NCBI RefSeq assembly: GCF_019048525.1
Contig: NZ_CP077369.1
Span: 2,046,001 to 2,110,000 of the forward strand
DNA length: 64,000 nt
DNA from: Acinetobacter lwoffii
GTDB taxonomy: Bacteria > Pseudomonadota > Gammaproteobacteria > Pseudomonadales > Moraxellaceae
Reading direction: 5' to 3'
Shown: one piece after another, positions 27,446-35,443 of the stretch
Layout of the letters: each line of letters opens with the position of its first letter
How positions within the stretch are numbered: position 1 is the stretch's first letter
Program-made: the position numbers and the translations under genes
The notes under the pieces: generated by a model
Database searches by the model: none
The model's input: only the letters and a program-made list of their open reading frames with translations
What the model was told of the DNA's origin: nothing

Positions 27446-28484
27446 GGCTTTGTTGCACAAAGATTTGAAATACAAAGCGCCCCTAATTGAGCCAAATTTA
27501 AGGCGTAACTTGGGTAAGTGGTCGACCTAATTCCGTAAATCTGTTGAGGACTGCTACACGTGCATGAATTTCATTCACCTGACTAGGAAAGCTTCTTGCC
27601 ATTAATTTATCGCCTAATAATTTGATGCAATGCATCTTGGTTTCCACCAAACTGCGGCGATGATAGCCTGACCATTTTTTCCATAATGTCCTGCCTAAAC
27701 GTTTAACTGTTCGAAGTAATTCATTTCGCTCTAGCGAGCTACTCTTTGTATCTTTCCATGGTTTCGCATTTTTTCTAGGTGGAATCACCGCATGTGCTTG
27801 CCGATCTGCAATGACCTGACGGCATTGCTTGGTGTCATAAGCTCCATCGGTATAAACAGAGTCAATCTGCTCATCTTGTGGAATCTGATTAAGTAAATCA
27901 CCAAGCACCTGTGAATCACTGACATTATTGGTTGTGAGCTGAATAGCGCGTATTTGTAGGGTTTTGGCATCTATACCAATATGTAGTTTACGCCATTGGC
28001 GACGATATTCAGCTCCATGTTTCTTGCGTTTCCATTCGCCCTCACCTAGAAACTTCATGCCTGTAGAGTCTACGAGTAGATGCAGCCCATCGCTACTTTT
28101 TTGGTAGCTGATTGCAATATCAATATGCTGTTGTCGTCTACAAATTGTAGTGTAGTCTGGCGCTATCCAATTTAATCCGCAAAGTTTAATCAGACTTTGC
28201 ACAAAGCCAGTGACCATACGTAAAGACAGACGGAATAAGGATTTAATCATTAAGCAGCATTGGATGGCTGCGTCGGAGTAGGTTTGATTTCGCCCTTGTT
28301 TGCCTTTTGATGGCGCATACCATTGCGTAGCAGGATCAAACCAAATGGCAATATTTCCGCGACTCATGAGTGCTCGGTTATATGCGGGCCAATTGGTTGT
28401 GCGGTAGATTTTGTGTGTAGGCTTCTTCATTTGAAAATTATATCGCTGAAAAAGCCTTTACAGATAGGTTTGTGCAACAAAGCC
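27446..28484 (-). mobile_element. Complete IS5-family (IS903-group) insertion sequence
   Basis: 1039 bp bounded by perfect 16-bp inverted repeats: GGCTTTGTTGCACAAA at 27446-27461 and its complement at 28469-28484. The ends closely resemble those of IS903/IS102. One transposase gene fills it. The nine bases flanking each side (CAATCCAGT and CATAAATCC) are different, so the usual 9-bp target duplication is absent, which suggests a deletion or recombination after insertion. Confidence 0.92.
27498..28430 (-). CDS. IS5-family (IS903-group) transposase
   Basis: A 310-residue DDE transposase that appears intact. It begins MKKPTHKIYRTTNWPAYNRAL, matching the NWPAYN start of IS903 transposases. Catalytic residues fit D in LLVDSTGMKF, D in VYTDGAYD and E in RRSLVETKMHCIK (the Y-R-E-K signature region). 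No frameshift or stop, so the element may still be active. Confidence 0.93.
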   Translation of the reverse strand: MKKPTHKIYRTTNWPAYNRALMSRGNIAIWFDPATQWYAPSKGKQGRNQTYSDAAIQCCLMIKSLFRLSLRMVTGFVQSLIKLCGLNWIAPDYTTICRRQQHIDIAISYQKSSDGLHLLVDSTGMKFLGEGEWKRKKHGAEYRRQWRKLHIGIDAKTLQIRAIQLTTNNVSDSQVLGDLLNQIPQDEQIDSVYTDGAYDTKQCRQVIADRQAHAVIPPRKNAKPWKDTKSSSLERNELLRTVKRLGRTLWKKWSGYHRRSLVETKMHCIKLLGDKLMARSFPSQVNEIHARVAVLNRFTELGRPLTQVTP

Positions 28485-28520
28485 CATAAATCCCCACGCT
28501 AGGGGGACTCGATTCTAGTC

Positions 28521-28871
28521 TTAAAAAACTTCGTAATTACATACTTCTATTCTTGAAATAAAATCGAGAGGCATTGTCAGTCTCTCAGCTGTAATAGTTT
28601 CAAAATGAACCCAGATAGCAGCATCTCTATTCTCAAAACTAATACTTACAAGTTTAACTAAGTCGTAAGGTTCAACATTATGGGTCAAGATAATATTATA
28701 GAGGTGATCTGAGCGTACGTACGAAATAAGCATTTGATGGATAGCTAATTGCTCTTTACTGCTTAACTCACTGTAATTACTTAGTTCTGGTAAATCATTT
28801 TGAATATTCACTTCAATCCTTAACAATCTTAAATTTTCTGTAGAAAACGGCGATTTTATCAATTTAGACAA
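28521..28871 (-). CDS. Hypothetical protein, 116 residues
   Basis: Not recognised. Acidic, soluble, no signal peptide, no membrane segment and no metal motif. The first third is helical (ELSSKEQLAIHQMLISYVRSD) and the rest alternates strands and polar turns (NVEPYDLVKLVSISFENRDAAIWVH). It lies directly after the S24 repressor remnant on the same strand (22 bp between), so it may have been its operon partner in an earlier phage or island. Ribosome-binding sequence is weak. Confidence 0.5.
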   Translation of the reverse strand: MSKLIKSPFSTENLRLLRIEVNIQNDLPELSNYSELSSKEQLAIHQMLISYVRSDHLYNIILTHNVEPYDLVKLVSISFENRDAAIWVHFETITAERLTMPLDFISRIEVCNYEVF

Positions 28872-28892
28872 CGCTGAATATATTGGCTTTTG

Positions 28893-29160
28893 TTAATTCT
28901 TTCTAAATCTTGTTCTCGCTCGATAAACATAGCGTATACAGTTAACTACCTGACCTACAAATATACATTGGTTGTTTAACTCAATAATATTTGGCTTGAA
29001 CTCTGGACTTAGAGCCTGAAGATATCTTTTTCCATTTGTCTCAATAACTAATTTTTGAAAGTAGCATCATCACCGTAACGAACCATAATAATGTCATCAG
29101 ATTGCATGTCTCCGTAATAAGCATCCGGATCAACTGGACTGCTCCCAGTATCCTAGACAT
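28893..29160 (-). pseudogene. S24 (LexA/phage-repressor-like) peptidase fragment, frameshifted
   Basis: The minus strand reads DPDAYYGDMQSDDIIMVRYGDDATFK, then shifts frame at about 29057 to continue KKLVIETNGKRYLQALSPEFKP and so on to a TAA at 28895. The pattern GD-x-I/V-MVR-x-G-x-x-A-T-x-KKL-V matches the C-terminal half of S24 peptidase repressors, including the catalytic-lysine strand. The N-terminal DNA-binding half and the start are missing. A prophage or mobile-island regulator is the likely origin. Confidence 0.6.
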
Positions 29161-29247
29161 AAGACAGCCTCATTTTGAAACTGTTTCCAATGGTTTTAGA
29201 GTCCTCATCTCAGATTTTATTCATAAAGCACATATATTTTATATTGC

Positions 29248-29263
29248 GAATATGCGTATATTC
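29248..29263. promoter_or_regulatory. Putative ArsR operator upstream of arsC
   Basis: Inverted repeat GAATAT-GCGT-ATATTC, 39 bp before the arsC start. A matching sequence lies upstream of arsR at 29908, which supports a shared operator. Confidence 0.6.
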
Positions 29264-29301
29264 ATATATAAAACTATGATTCATTGATAAGAGGGAAGCT
29301 C

Positions 29302-29736
29302 ATGAATCAAATGCCAAAAGTCCAAATTTATCATAACCCGGCCTGTGGCACCTCACGCAATACGCTGGCGTTAATTCGCAATGCGGGAATTGAGCCGGAA
29401 GTGATCGAATATCTGCTTACGCCACCCTCGAAAGATCAGCTGGTCAACATGATTCGGGATGCCGGTTTGACGGTTCGTGAAGTGCTCCGTAAAAATGTCG
29501 ATCCCTACACCGAGCTGAATCTGGATGATGCCGGCTGGAGCGATGAGAAACTGCTGGATACCATGCTGCAACATCCGATCCTGATCAATCGCCCGTTGGT
29601 GGTTACCGAGTTTGGAACCCGATTATGCCGTCCATCGGAAGTGGTACTGGATATTCTGCGTTTGCCACAATTAAAAGCCTTTGCCAAAGAAGACGGTGAA
29701 ATCATCGTGGATGAACAGGGCAATCGGGTAAAATAA
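29302..29736 (+). CDS. arsC: Arsenate reductase, glutaredoxin-dependent type
   Basis: A 144-residue ArsC of the Spx/ArsC (E. coli plasmid R773) type, reducing arsenate to arsenite with glutathione and glutaredoxin. The active-site motif is NPACGTSRNTL, with the catalytic Cys followed by the arsenate-binding Arg. RPLVVTEFGTRLCRP supplies a further conserved Arg. The ATG at 29302 is preceded by GAGGGAAG; an ATG-started frame from 29284 has no such site. It is followed by a likely terminator and then by arsR with its own promoter, so it may be a separate transcript under the same repressor. Confidence 0.92.
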   Translation: MNQMPKVQIYHNPACGTSRNTLALIRNAGIEPEVIEYLLTPPSKDQLVNMIRDAGLTVREVLRKNVDPYTELNLDDAGWSDEKLLDTMLQHPILINRPLVVTEFGTRLCRPSEVVLDILRLPQLKAFAKEDGEIIVDEQGNRVK

Positions 29737-29751
29737 AGTGTCCCCCCATGC

Positions 29752-29782
29752 GAAAAAGCTTCAACTTGATTGGAGCTTTTTT
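29752..29782 (+). terminator. Probable terminator after arsC
   Basis: AAAAAGCT and AGCTTTTTT arms with additional TCAA/TTGA pairing inside, ending in T residues. Imperfect stem. Confidence 0.5.
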
Positions 29783-29880
29783 ATCTGAAAAACACATTGA
29801 CGATGACCTATATCGGAAAAAGCGGGAAATTGTTCAAGCGAGCGCTTTCTGGTAGGCATATTCTGATCTGGATATCATTT

Positions 29881-29923
29881 TTGACAGGTCATCTTTACCA
29901 TATATATGGATATGTGTATATTT
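29881..29923 (+). promoter_or_regulatory. arsR promoter and ArsR operator
   Basis: A consensus -35 TTGACA at 29881-29886 and a -10 TATATG at 29903-29908 (16-bp spacer). GGATAT-GTGT-ATATTT at 29908-29923 matches the operator before arsC at most positions and overlaps the -10/start region, as expected for autorepression. Confidence 0.65.
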
Positions 29924-29944
29924 GCATAAAAAATGGGAGCAATT

Positions 29945-30265
29945 ATGGACCACGTTCAGTTTTTTAAATGTTTATCTGATGAAACACGTCTCAGTATTGT
30001 CCTGCTAATTGCACAAAACAAAGAGCAATGCGTCTGTGATCTGACCGATAAACTGCAGTTAAGCCAGCCGAAAATTTCACGTCATCTGGCCTTGTTACGT
30101 TCTTGTGGTTTACTCAACGATCGCCGGCAAAGCCAGTGGGTGTACTACAGCATTAATCAGCAATTGCCGGCCTGGTGTTTTGAAATTCTGGACGTGCTAA
30201 AAGCTAGTGAGGTTCCGGTTTTATTTGATTCTTCCGCTCTATCGATTCAGAGCCATTGCGAGTAA
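29945..30265 (+). CDS. arsR: Arsenic-responsive repressor ArsR
   Basis: A 106-residue winged-helix repressor of the ArsR/SmtB family. The metalloid site is the CVCDLTDKL motif in the DNA-recognition helix region (C32 and C34), the signature of As(III)/Sb(III) sensors of the E. coli type. LSQPKISRHLALLRSCGL is the recognition helix. GGGAG precedes the ATG at 29945 at good spacing. First gene of a tight operon with arsC2, acr3 and arsH (gaps of 6, 5 and 4 bp). Confidence 0.93.
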   Translation: MDHVQFFKCLSDETRLSIVLLIAQNKEQCVCDLTDKLQLSQPKISRHLALLRSCGLLNDRRQSQWVYYSINQQLPAWCFEILDVLKASEVPVLFDSSALSIQSHCE

Positions 30266-30271
30266 GTTTTC

Positions 30272-30745
30272 ATGAAATTTTTGTTTTTATGTACGGGGAA
30301 CAGTTGCCGCAGCATTCTCTCTCAAGTGTTGTTCAATAGCCGTGCGCCAGAAGGCTGGGTCGCTTACAGTGCCGGCAGCAAACCTTCCGGTCAGGTGCAT
30401 CCCTTGACGCTTGAAACCCTGCACAATCTGGGCTTGTCGACTGAAGGCTTATCCAGCAAAAGCATTGATGCCTGTGAACAGTATCAGCCAGACGTGGTGA
30501 TTACCGTCTGTGATGCGGCTGCACAGGAAGCGTGTCCTCTTTATCTTGGCGGAGCGATCAAGGCGCACTGGGGCCTGTCTGATCCGTCCCATTTAGAGGT
30601 GGATAAAGAAGAAAAAATGAAAGCCTTTATGAGCACTGTTGAACATATCAATCGTCGCTTGGATGCTTTGTTTAAACTTAACGTAAATGAGCTTTCTCGC
30701 TCGCAATTGATTGCAGCGATTAATCAAATTTCGAATGTTGAGTAA
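30272..30745 (+). CDS. Arsenate reductase, low-molecular-weight phosphatase type
   Basis: A 157-residue protein with the CTGNSCRS phosphate/arsenate loop at the N-terminus and a DPSH segment near residue 110 holding the catalytic Asp, as in the LMW tyrosine phosphatase-like ArsC group. It is therefore a second arsenate reductase unrelated in fold to the arsC at 29302. Cys residues near 72 and 81 ([13 protein letters not shown]) fit the redox cysteines of thioredoxin- or glutathione-coupled members. Located between arsR and acr3. Confidence 0.88.
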   Translation: MKFLFLCTGNSCRSILSQVLFNSRAPEGWVAYSAGSKPSGQVHPLTLETLHNLGLSTEGLSSKSIDACEQYQPDVVITVCDAAAQEACPLYLGGAIKAHWGLSDPSHLEVDKEEKMKAFMSTVEHINRRLDALFKLNVNELSRSQLIAAINQISNVE

Positions 30746-30750
30746 GTCAC

Positions 30751-31791
30751 ATGTCTGAAAAACGCATGTCCTTTTTAGATCGCAACCTGACGCTCTGGAT
30801 TTTTATTGCCATGGCGTTAGGCATCGCCATAGGAAACTTTTTTCCTCAAGCATCGGTTGCTCTGGATCAATTCAGTATTAATTCAGTCAATATTCCAATC
30901 GCGATTGGTCTGATTCTGATGATGTATCCACCCCTGGCAAAAGTGGATTATGCGACCTTGCCGCAAGTGTTTAAGGATAAGAAAACCCTGACGCTATCTT
31001 TAATTCAAAACTGGTTGATTGCTCCGGTACTGATGTTTGCGTTGGCTGTGATTTTTTTGCATAGCTATCCAGAGTATATGACAGGCGTGATCCTGATTGG
31101 TTTAGCTCGATGTATCGCCATGGTACTGGTGTGGAATGGTCTGGCCTGTGGTGATAACCAATATGTTGCAGCATTGGTGGCGTTTAACAGTATTTTCCAG
31201 ATTTTATTCTTCAGTACCTATGCCTGGTTATTCCTGACCTTCCTTCCGCCATATTTTGGTATTGAAGCTCAAGTGATCAATCTTAGCTTCTGGACCATTA
31301 CCCATGCTGTTCTGGTTTATCTTGGAATTCCGTTCTTATTGGGTTTCTTAACGCGCTTAATTTTGGTGAAACAAAAAGGCGTAGAATGGTATCAAAACAA
31401 GTTCATTCCAAAAATCAGCCCGCTGAGTTTGATGGCTTTGCTGTTTACGATTTTGGCGATGTTTAGCTTAAAAGGGGGTGATGTCGTAAGTCTTCCACTG
31501 GAAGTTTTACGCATCGCGATTCCTTTAATCATTTACTTTGTGGCCATGTTCTTTATTAGCTTCTTTATGAGTAAATGGATGGGCAATGATTATCCAAAAA
31601 CTGCTGCAATCTCATTTACTGCGGCTGGAAATAATTTTGAATTATCACTTGCAGTCGCTATTGCAACTTTTGGTATCGCTTCGCCAGTTGCTTTTACCAC
31701 GATTATTGGGCCATTGGTTGAAGTACCTGTGTTAATTGCTTTAGTGAGTGTTTCACTGTGGCTAAGAAAGAAATATTTTAAAGAGGCTTGA
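30751..31791 (+). CDS. Arsenite efflux transporter Acr3
   Basis: A 346-residue inner-membrane protein with ten predicted membrane segments, of the ACR3 family. The conserved substrate cysteine lies in [13 protein letters not shown] at about residue 117. The segment [18 protein letters not shown] near 290 is also typical. It exports arsenite produced by the two reductases, driven by the proton gradient. Operon position between arsC2 and arsH supports the call. Confidence 0.95.
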   Translation: MSEKRMSFLDRNLTLWIFIAMALGIAIGNFFPQASVALDQFSINSVNIPIAIGLILMMYPPLAKVDYATLPQVFKDKKTLTLSLIQNWLIAPVLMFALAVIFLHSYPEYMTGVILIGLARCIAMVLVWNGLACGDNQYVAALVAFNSIFQILFFSTYAWLFLTFLPPYFGIEAQVINLSFWTITHAVLVYLGIPFLLGFLTRLILVKQKGVEWYQNKFIPKISPLSLMALLFTILAMFSLKGGDVVSLPLEVLRIAIPLIIYFVAMFFISFFMSKWMGNDYPKTAAISFTAAGNNFELSLAVAIATFGIASPVAFTTIIGPLVEVPVLIALVSVSLWLRKKYFKEA

Positions 31792-31795
31792 TCCG

Positions 31796-32500
31796 ATGAA
31801 CCTGCCTAACGTAGATCCAAATCTTATTGAACAACCCACCTTTGAAAAAGTCCAAGCCAAAGAACTAGCTCATCCTCCTCGGATTTTACTGCTCTATGGG
31901 TCTAATCGGGAACGTTCTTACAGTCGCCTTGCAGTTCTTGAAGCTGGTCGAATCCTTGAATATTTTGGGGCAGAAGTAAAAATCTTCCATCCGAAAGGGC
32001 TACCTTTACCGGAAGATGCTGATACTGAACATCCAAAAGTAAAAGAACTGTATGAGCTTCTGGCATGGGCTGAAGGTATGGTGTGGTGTTCACCGGAACG
32101 CCATGGTTCTATGAGTTCCATCTTTAAATCGCAGATTGACTGGATTCCTCTGGCAGGGGGTGCAATTCGTGCCACTCAGGGAAAAACCCTTGCCTTGATG
32201 CAAGTCAGTGGGGGATCACAGTCCTTTAATAGTCTGAACCAGATGCGTGTTTTGGGGCGTTGGATGCGGATGATCACGATTCCAAATCAGTCTTCAATTC
32301 CAAAAGCATTCCTGGAATTTGAAGAAGATGGACGAATGAAGCCATCAGCATTCTATGACCGGATTGTCGATGTGATGGAAGAACTGTATAAGTTTACTTT
32401 ACTAACCCGTGGGCAAAGTGCTTATTTGACCAACCGTTATTCGGAACGCAAGGAATCGGCTGAAGAGCTTTCCAAACGGGTAAATCAGCGTAGTTTATAA
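31796..32500 (+). CDS. arsH: NADPH-dependent FMN reductase ArsH
   Basis: A 234-residue flavoprotein of the ArsH family. Visible motifs: [14 protein letters not shown] (FMN phosphate loop) and [20 protein letters not shown]. ArsH enzymes oxidise trivalent methyl- and aromatic arsenicals and relieve oxidative stress. It starts 4 bp after acr3 and ends the main ars operon, followed by the terminator at 32582. Confidence 0.95.
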   Translation: MNLPNVDPNLIEQPTFEKVQAKELAHPPRILLLYGSNRERSYSRLAVLEAGRILEYFGAEVKIFHPKGLPLPEDADTEHPKVKELYELLAWAEGMVWCSPERHGSMSSIFKSQIDWIPLAGGAIRATQGKTLALMQVSGGSQSFNSLNQMRVLGRWMRMITIPNQSSIPKAFLEFEEDGRMKPSAFYDRIVDVMEELYKFTLLTRGQSAYLTNRYSERKESAEELSKRVNQRSL

Positions 32501-32581
32501 ATTCTAGGTGATCAGAGAGACTGAAAAGTATCTTGAGCAATCGAAGGCTAATTTAAACGCTTGAAAATTTTATGAAATACG

Positions 32582-32610
32582 CCCAGTCTGATAAGCAGGC
32601 TGGGTTTTTA
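32582..32610 (+). terminator. Terminator after arsH
   Basis: GCCCAG-T-CTG pairs with CAG-G-CTGGG around ATAAG, followed by TTTTTA. Confidence 0.75.
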
Positions 32611-32641
32611 TTTGATGACAATAAAGAAGGGGGGAAATATT

Positions 32642-33703
32642 TTGGCTCAATTACAAGCTGAAGTTGATGTGATCATCATCGGTGGTGGACAGGCCGGTTT
32701 GTCCACGGCTTATTTCTTAAAGCGTAAGAACATTCCGTTTATCATCCTAGATGATCAGCCTCAGCCTGGAGGTGCCTGGCAGCATGCCTGGGAGTCCTTG
32801 CGCCTTTTCTCCCCGAATAGCTGGAGTTCGCTGTCAGGCTGGATGATGCCGGCGACCGAACAGACCTATCCGACCCGCAATGAGGTGATCGATTATTTGA
32901 CCGCCTATGAGCAGCGCTATCACTTTCCTGTAGTTCGTCCGGTGCGTGTGGAACGCGTGGAAAGTAAGGGCCAGTATTTAGAGGTTTATGCCGGGGAACA
33001 ATCCTGGAAAGCCAAAGCGGTGGTAAGCGCTACAGGGACATGGAGCCAACCATTTATTCCCGAGTATGCCGGCCGTGAGCATTTTCAGGGCGTACAACTG
33101 CATTCCGCAGATTATAAAAATGCTGAGTTATTTAAAACCAAGAAAGTCATGGTGGTGGGTGGCGGTAACTCTGGTGCACAAATCTTGGCAGAAGTATCTC
33201 AGGTGGCCGAAACGCTTTGGATCACCCAGACACCGCCGCAGTTTCTGGCAGATGATGTCGATGGCCGTGTCCTGTTCTTAAGGGCGACTGAGCGCCTGAA
33301 AGCCCAGCAGGAAGGTAGAAAGATTGAGCAGCCCATTGGGGGGTTGGGTGATATTGTCATGATTGATTCAGTTAAAGATGCACGTGAGCGAGGCATTTTG
33401 CAGAGCAGGCGTCCATTTTCAGCTTTTACAGAACATGGCGTGATTTGGGAAGATGGCAGCACAGCGCATGTGGATGTGGTGATCTGGTGTACAGGATTTA
33501 AGGCGGCGCTGAATCACCTCAGCAGCCTCGGAATCATCCAGCCGGACCAGACCATTGCGGTTCAGAATGGCCGCTCTGTTCAGGTACCAAATTTATGGCT
33601 GGTGGGCTATGGAGAATGGACCGGTGCTGCTTCGGCCACGCTGGTCGGGGTTTCCCGGACAGCTCGGGCAGTAGCGGAAGACATCGCTGCATTTTTGGCC
33701 TGA
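32642..33703 (+). CDS. FAD/NAD(P)-dependent monooxygenase, ArsO-like
   Basis: A 353-residue two-dinucleotide-binding flavoprotein. GGGQAGLS near residue 14 binds FAD and [11 protein letters not shown] near 175 binds NAD(P)H; the FSPNSWSSL segment and WCTGFKAAL are seen in ArsO-like flavin monooxygenases of ars clusters. A TTG start is proposed at 32642 because AAGGGGGG lies seven bases upstream; the frame runs to 32612 without a spaced site. It is separated from arsH by a terminator, so it likely has its own transcript or read-through. Substrate unknown; an arsenic-related role is inferred from context. Confidence 0.78.
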   Translation: MAQLQAEVDVIIIGGGQAGLSTAYFLKRKNIPFIILDDQPQPGGAWQHAWESLRLFSPNSWSSLSGWMMPATEQTYPTRNEVIDYLTAYEQRYHFPVVRPVRVERVESKGQYLEVYAGEQSWKAKAVVSATGTWSQPFIPEYAGREHFQGVQLHSADYKNAELFKTKKVMVVGGGNSGAQILAEVSQVAETLWITQTPPQFLADDVDGRVLFLRATERLKAQQEGRKIEQPIGGLGDIVMIDSVKDARERGILQSRRPFSAFTEHGVIWEDGSTAHVDVVIWCTGFKAALNHLSSLGIIQPDQTIAVQNGRSVQVPNLWLVGYGEWTGAASATLVGVSRTARAVAEDIAAFLA

Positions 33704-33817
33704 GAGGATTTGATCCTGATTCAGTCGAGTGGATTGAGTGAATAGTATCTGTCTGCAACGAGCGTCATACCCGATGGTCTGATGCTCGTGATGATACGCT
33801 TGCATTGACGTTCGAAT

Positions 33818-34801
33818 TTAATCAGGTAACTTATGCCCACAATGTGGACAGAAGAAATATTTGTTTTTTTCCTGCTCGAGTTGTTCTTTCTTACGCTCAC
33901 GAATAAGTTCTAACAGGATATCCTGCATTTGTTCTTTGCTCAGTCCGACTTCTTTACGTAAAATTTCAATTTTTTCTTGATCTTCAATTAAGTCAATTTC
34001 TGCATCATCGAGCAGTTCACGAAATCTTAATTCCAGTTTGTGCTTGCGCTGTCTCAGCTCATTGGCCAGACCATTTGCCAGAATACCCGCAGGAAGCGCT
34101 GCCAGACCCACCCCTAAAATAGTAATTAAAGCCCCTAGAAAGCGGCCTAAGGGGGTGATTGGTGTCACATCGCCATAGCCGACCGTGGTCAGTGTCACCA
34201 CTGCCCACCACATGGATGCAGGGATGGAGCTAAAGACTTCTGGTTGAGCCTTATTTTCAACCACATATACTCCAGCCGCCGCGATGATGATCATGATCAG
34301 CAGGATAAAAATAACCGCCTGAAATGAGCCCTTTTCGCGCTTGATCACCCGCAATAAAATCTGCAGGGAGACGAAATAACGGGTTAATTTGAGTAATCTG
34401 AATAATCGAAGGATTCGCAGGAAGCGTAAATCGAGATGCACAAAGAAGTTAATATAGGCCGGGAGAATCGCCAACAGGTCAATGATGGCACCGCCACTAC
34501 GGATCCATAACCATCGGTTTTTCCATGCACCTTCAAAGGGGTCTTTTTCCGCAATGGCCCAAAATCTTAATAAATATTCCAGGGTAAAAATAAAAATCGA
34601 GAATAATTCAAAGGCATCAAACAGCAGCTGATAGGATTGATAGAGGTCATTGATCGATTCAAGTAAAACGGCAGCAGTATTCCCAATAATCAATATAATC
34701 AGAAATATATTGATGACGCGACTTAAGATGCTTTCGTGTTCTTCATTATGCAAATTGTCATAAATAAATCTGCGAAGCTGATACCAGGCCTTGAATTCCA
34801 T
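33818..34801 (-). CDS. Voltage-gated-type potassium channel subunit
   Basis: A 327-residue six-transmembrane channel. The voltage-sensor S4 reads LDLRFLRILRLFRLLKLTRYF (regular Arg/Lys every third residue, shown here at about residues 120-140), the pore holds the K+ selectivity filter TVGYGD, and S6 is the Gly/Ala-rich LGVGLAALPAGILANG. After the pore comes a long charged coiled coil (about 235-310) and a final CPHCGHKL, a two-Cys zinc-ribbon remnant or half-site that could pair across the tetramer. Physiological role unknown. It sits between the ars cluster and an IS stump. Confidence 0.88.
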   Translation of the reverse strand: MEFKAWYQLRRFIYDNLHNEEHESILSRVINIFLIILIIGNTAAVLLESINDLYQSYQLLFDAFELFSIFIFTLEYLLRFWAIAEKDPFEGAWKNRWLWIRSGGAIIDLLAILPAYINFFVHLDLRFLRILRLFRLLKLTRYFVSLQILLRVIKREKGSFQAVIFILLIMIIIAAAGVYVVENKAQPEVFSSIPASMWWAVVTLTTVGYGDVTPITPLGRFLGALITILGVGLAALPAGILANGLANELRQRKHKLELRFRELLDDAEIDLIEDQEKIEILRKEVGLSKEQMQDILLELIRERKKEQLEQEKNKYFFCPHCGHKLPD

Positions 34802-34917
34802 AACAGTGCATTACGGTGCGATAAGATGCTTTGAGTTTAGCGCAAGCCTGGGCATCGAAAGGAAATTTTTAAAAAATTAATCAGAACCGTGGGGCGGTGA
34901 TTATCCGGGATTTTTAG

Positions 34918-35120
34918 GACTGAAGCGAGTGTGCACGATTCTAAAATCCCCAAAGCGTTCTGCTAAATCTCGCCATGGAATACCTGAACGATACCGATAC
35001 AATACTGCTTCAACAAATAGCCTGCTGTCTTTGGAAGTCTCCAACAGTACTTGCTCGTCCGGGCAACAGATCCTTAATCAGTTCCCACTGATCATCTGTT
35101 AATGCATAGCGTTTAGTCAT
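34918..35120 (-). pseudogene. IS5-family transposase stump
   Basis: From the ATG at 35120 the minus strand reads MTKRYALTDDQWELIKDLLP, then after a frameshift FVEAVLYRYRSGIPWRDLAE and RIVHTRFS, the N-terminal DUF4096-like part of IS5/IS427-group transposases. The catalytic part is gone. It is not related to the complete IS at 27446. Confidence 0.8.
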
Positions 35121-35224
35121 GAAAAAATAATGAGGACAGATTAGATTTTCTTAAGCTAATTGATGACAGGTCCCAGTTGCATCAAGTGATCTTTACCTCT
35201 GGCGTTTTTGTTTTCATAGAGGGG

Positions 35225-35440
35225 TCTTATTATTTTTATACCTGTCCCTATGCTAAAAATTAAAAGTGCGTTGTGATCGCCTGATCAGAACATTGGGAAT
35301 ACATCGAGGGTTTTTGTTGGAAAAAGTGTGTTTTTAAAAAATAAGAAAGAATGATTTAAAATAGTAAGTGTTAGATAGTTTCTTGAAAATTCTATATTTT
35401 TATCAATAGAAATCTCTTTGGTTTTTAGCCATATTGTATT
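35225..35440. repeat. Diverged direct repeat, copy B
   Basis: Matches copy A at 26321-26540 in the same orientation, with landmarks in the same order (see copy A). The best conserved blocks are around 35311-35325 and 35405-35430. Confidence 0.55.
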
Positions 35441-35443
35441 TTT

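Larger units (their letters stand above)
34802..35443. other. Gene-free stretch with IS and repeat remnants
   Basis: About 640 bp between two minus-strand genes. It contains the IS5 transposase stump (34918-35120) and copy B of the diverged repeat (35225-35440). No intact gene is supported. Confidence 0.6.

Noticed and set aside
33759..33790. Hairpin ACGAGC...GCTCGT between the ArsO-like and channel genes
   Set aside because: Stem is convincing but no T run follows on either strand; not called as terminator.
25413..35440. Prophage
   Set aside because: Only an integrase stump and repressor fragment remain; no capsid, portal, terminase or lysis genes.
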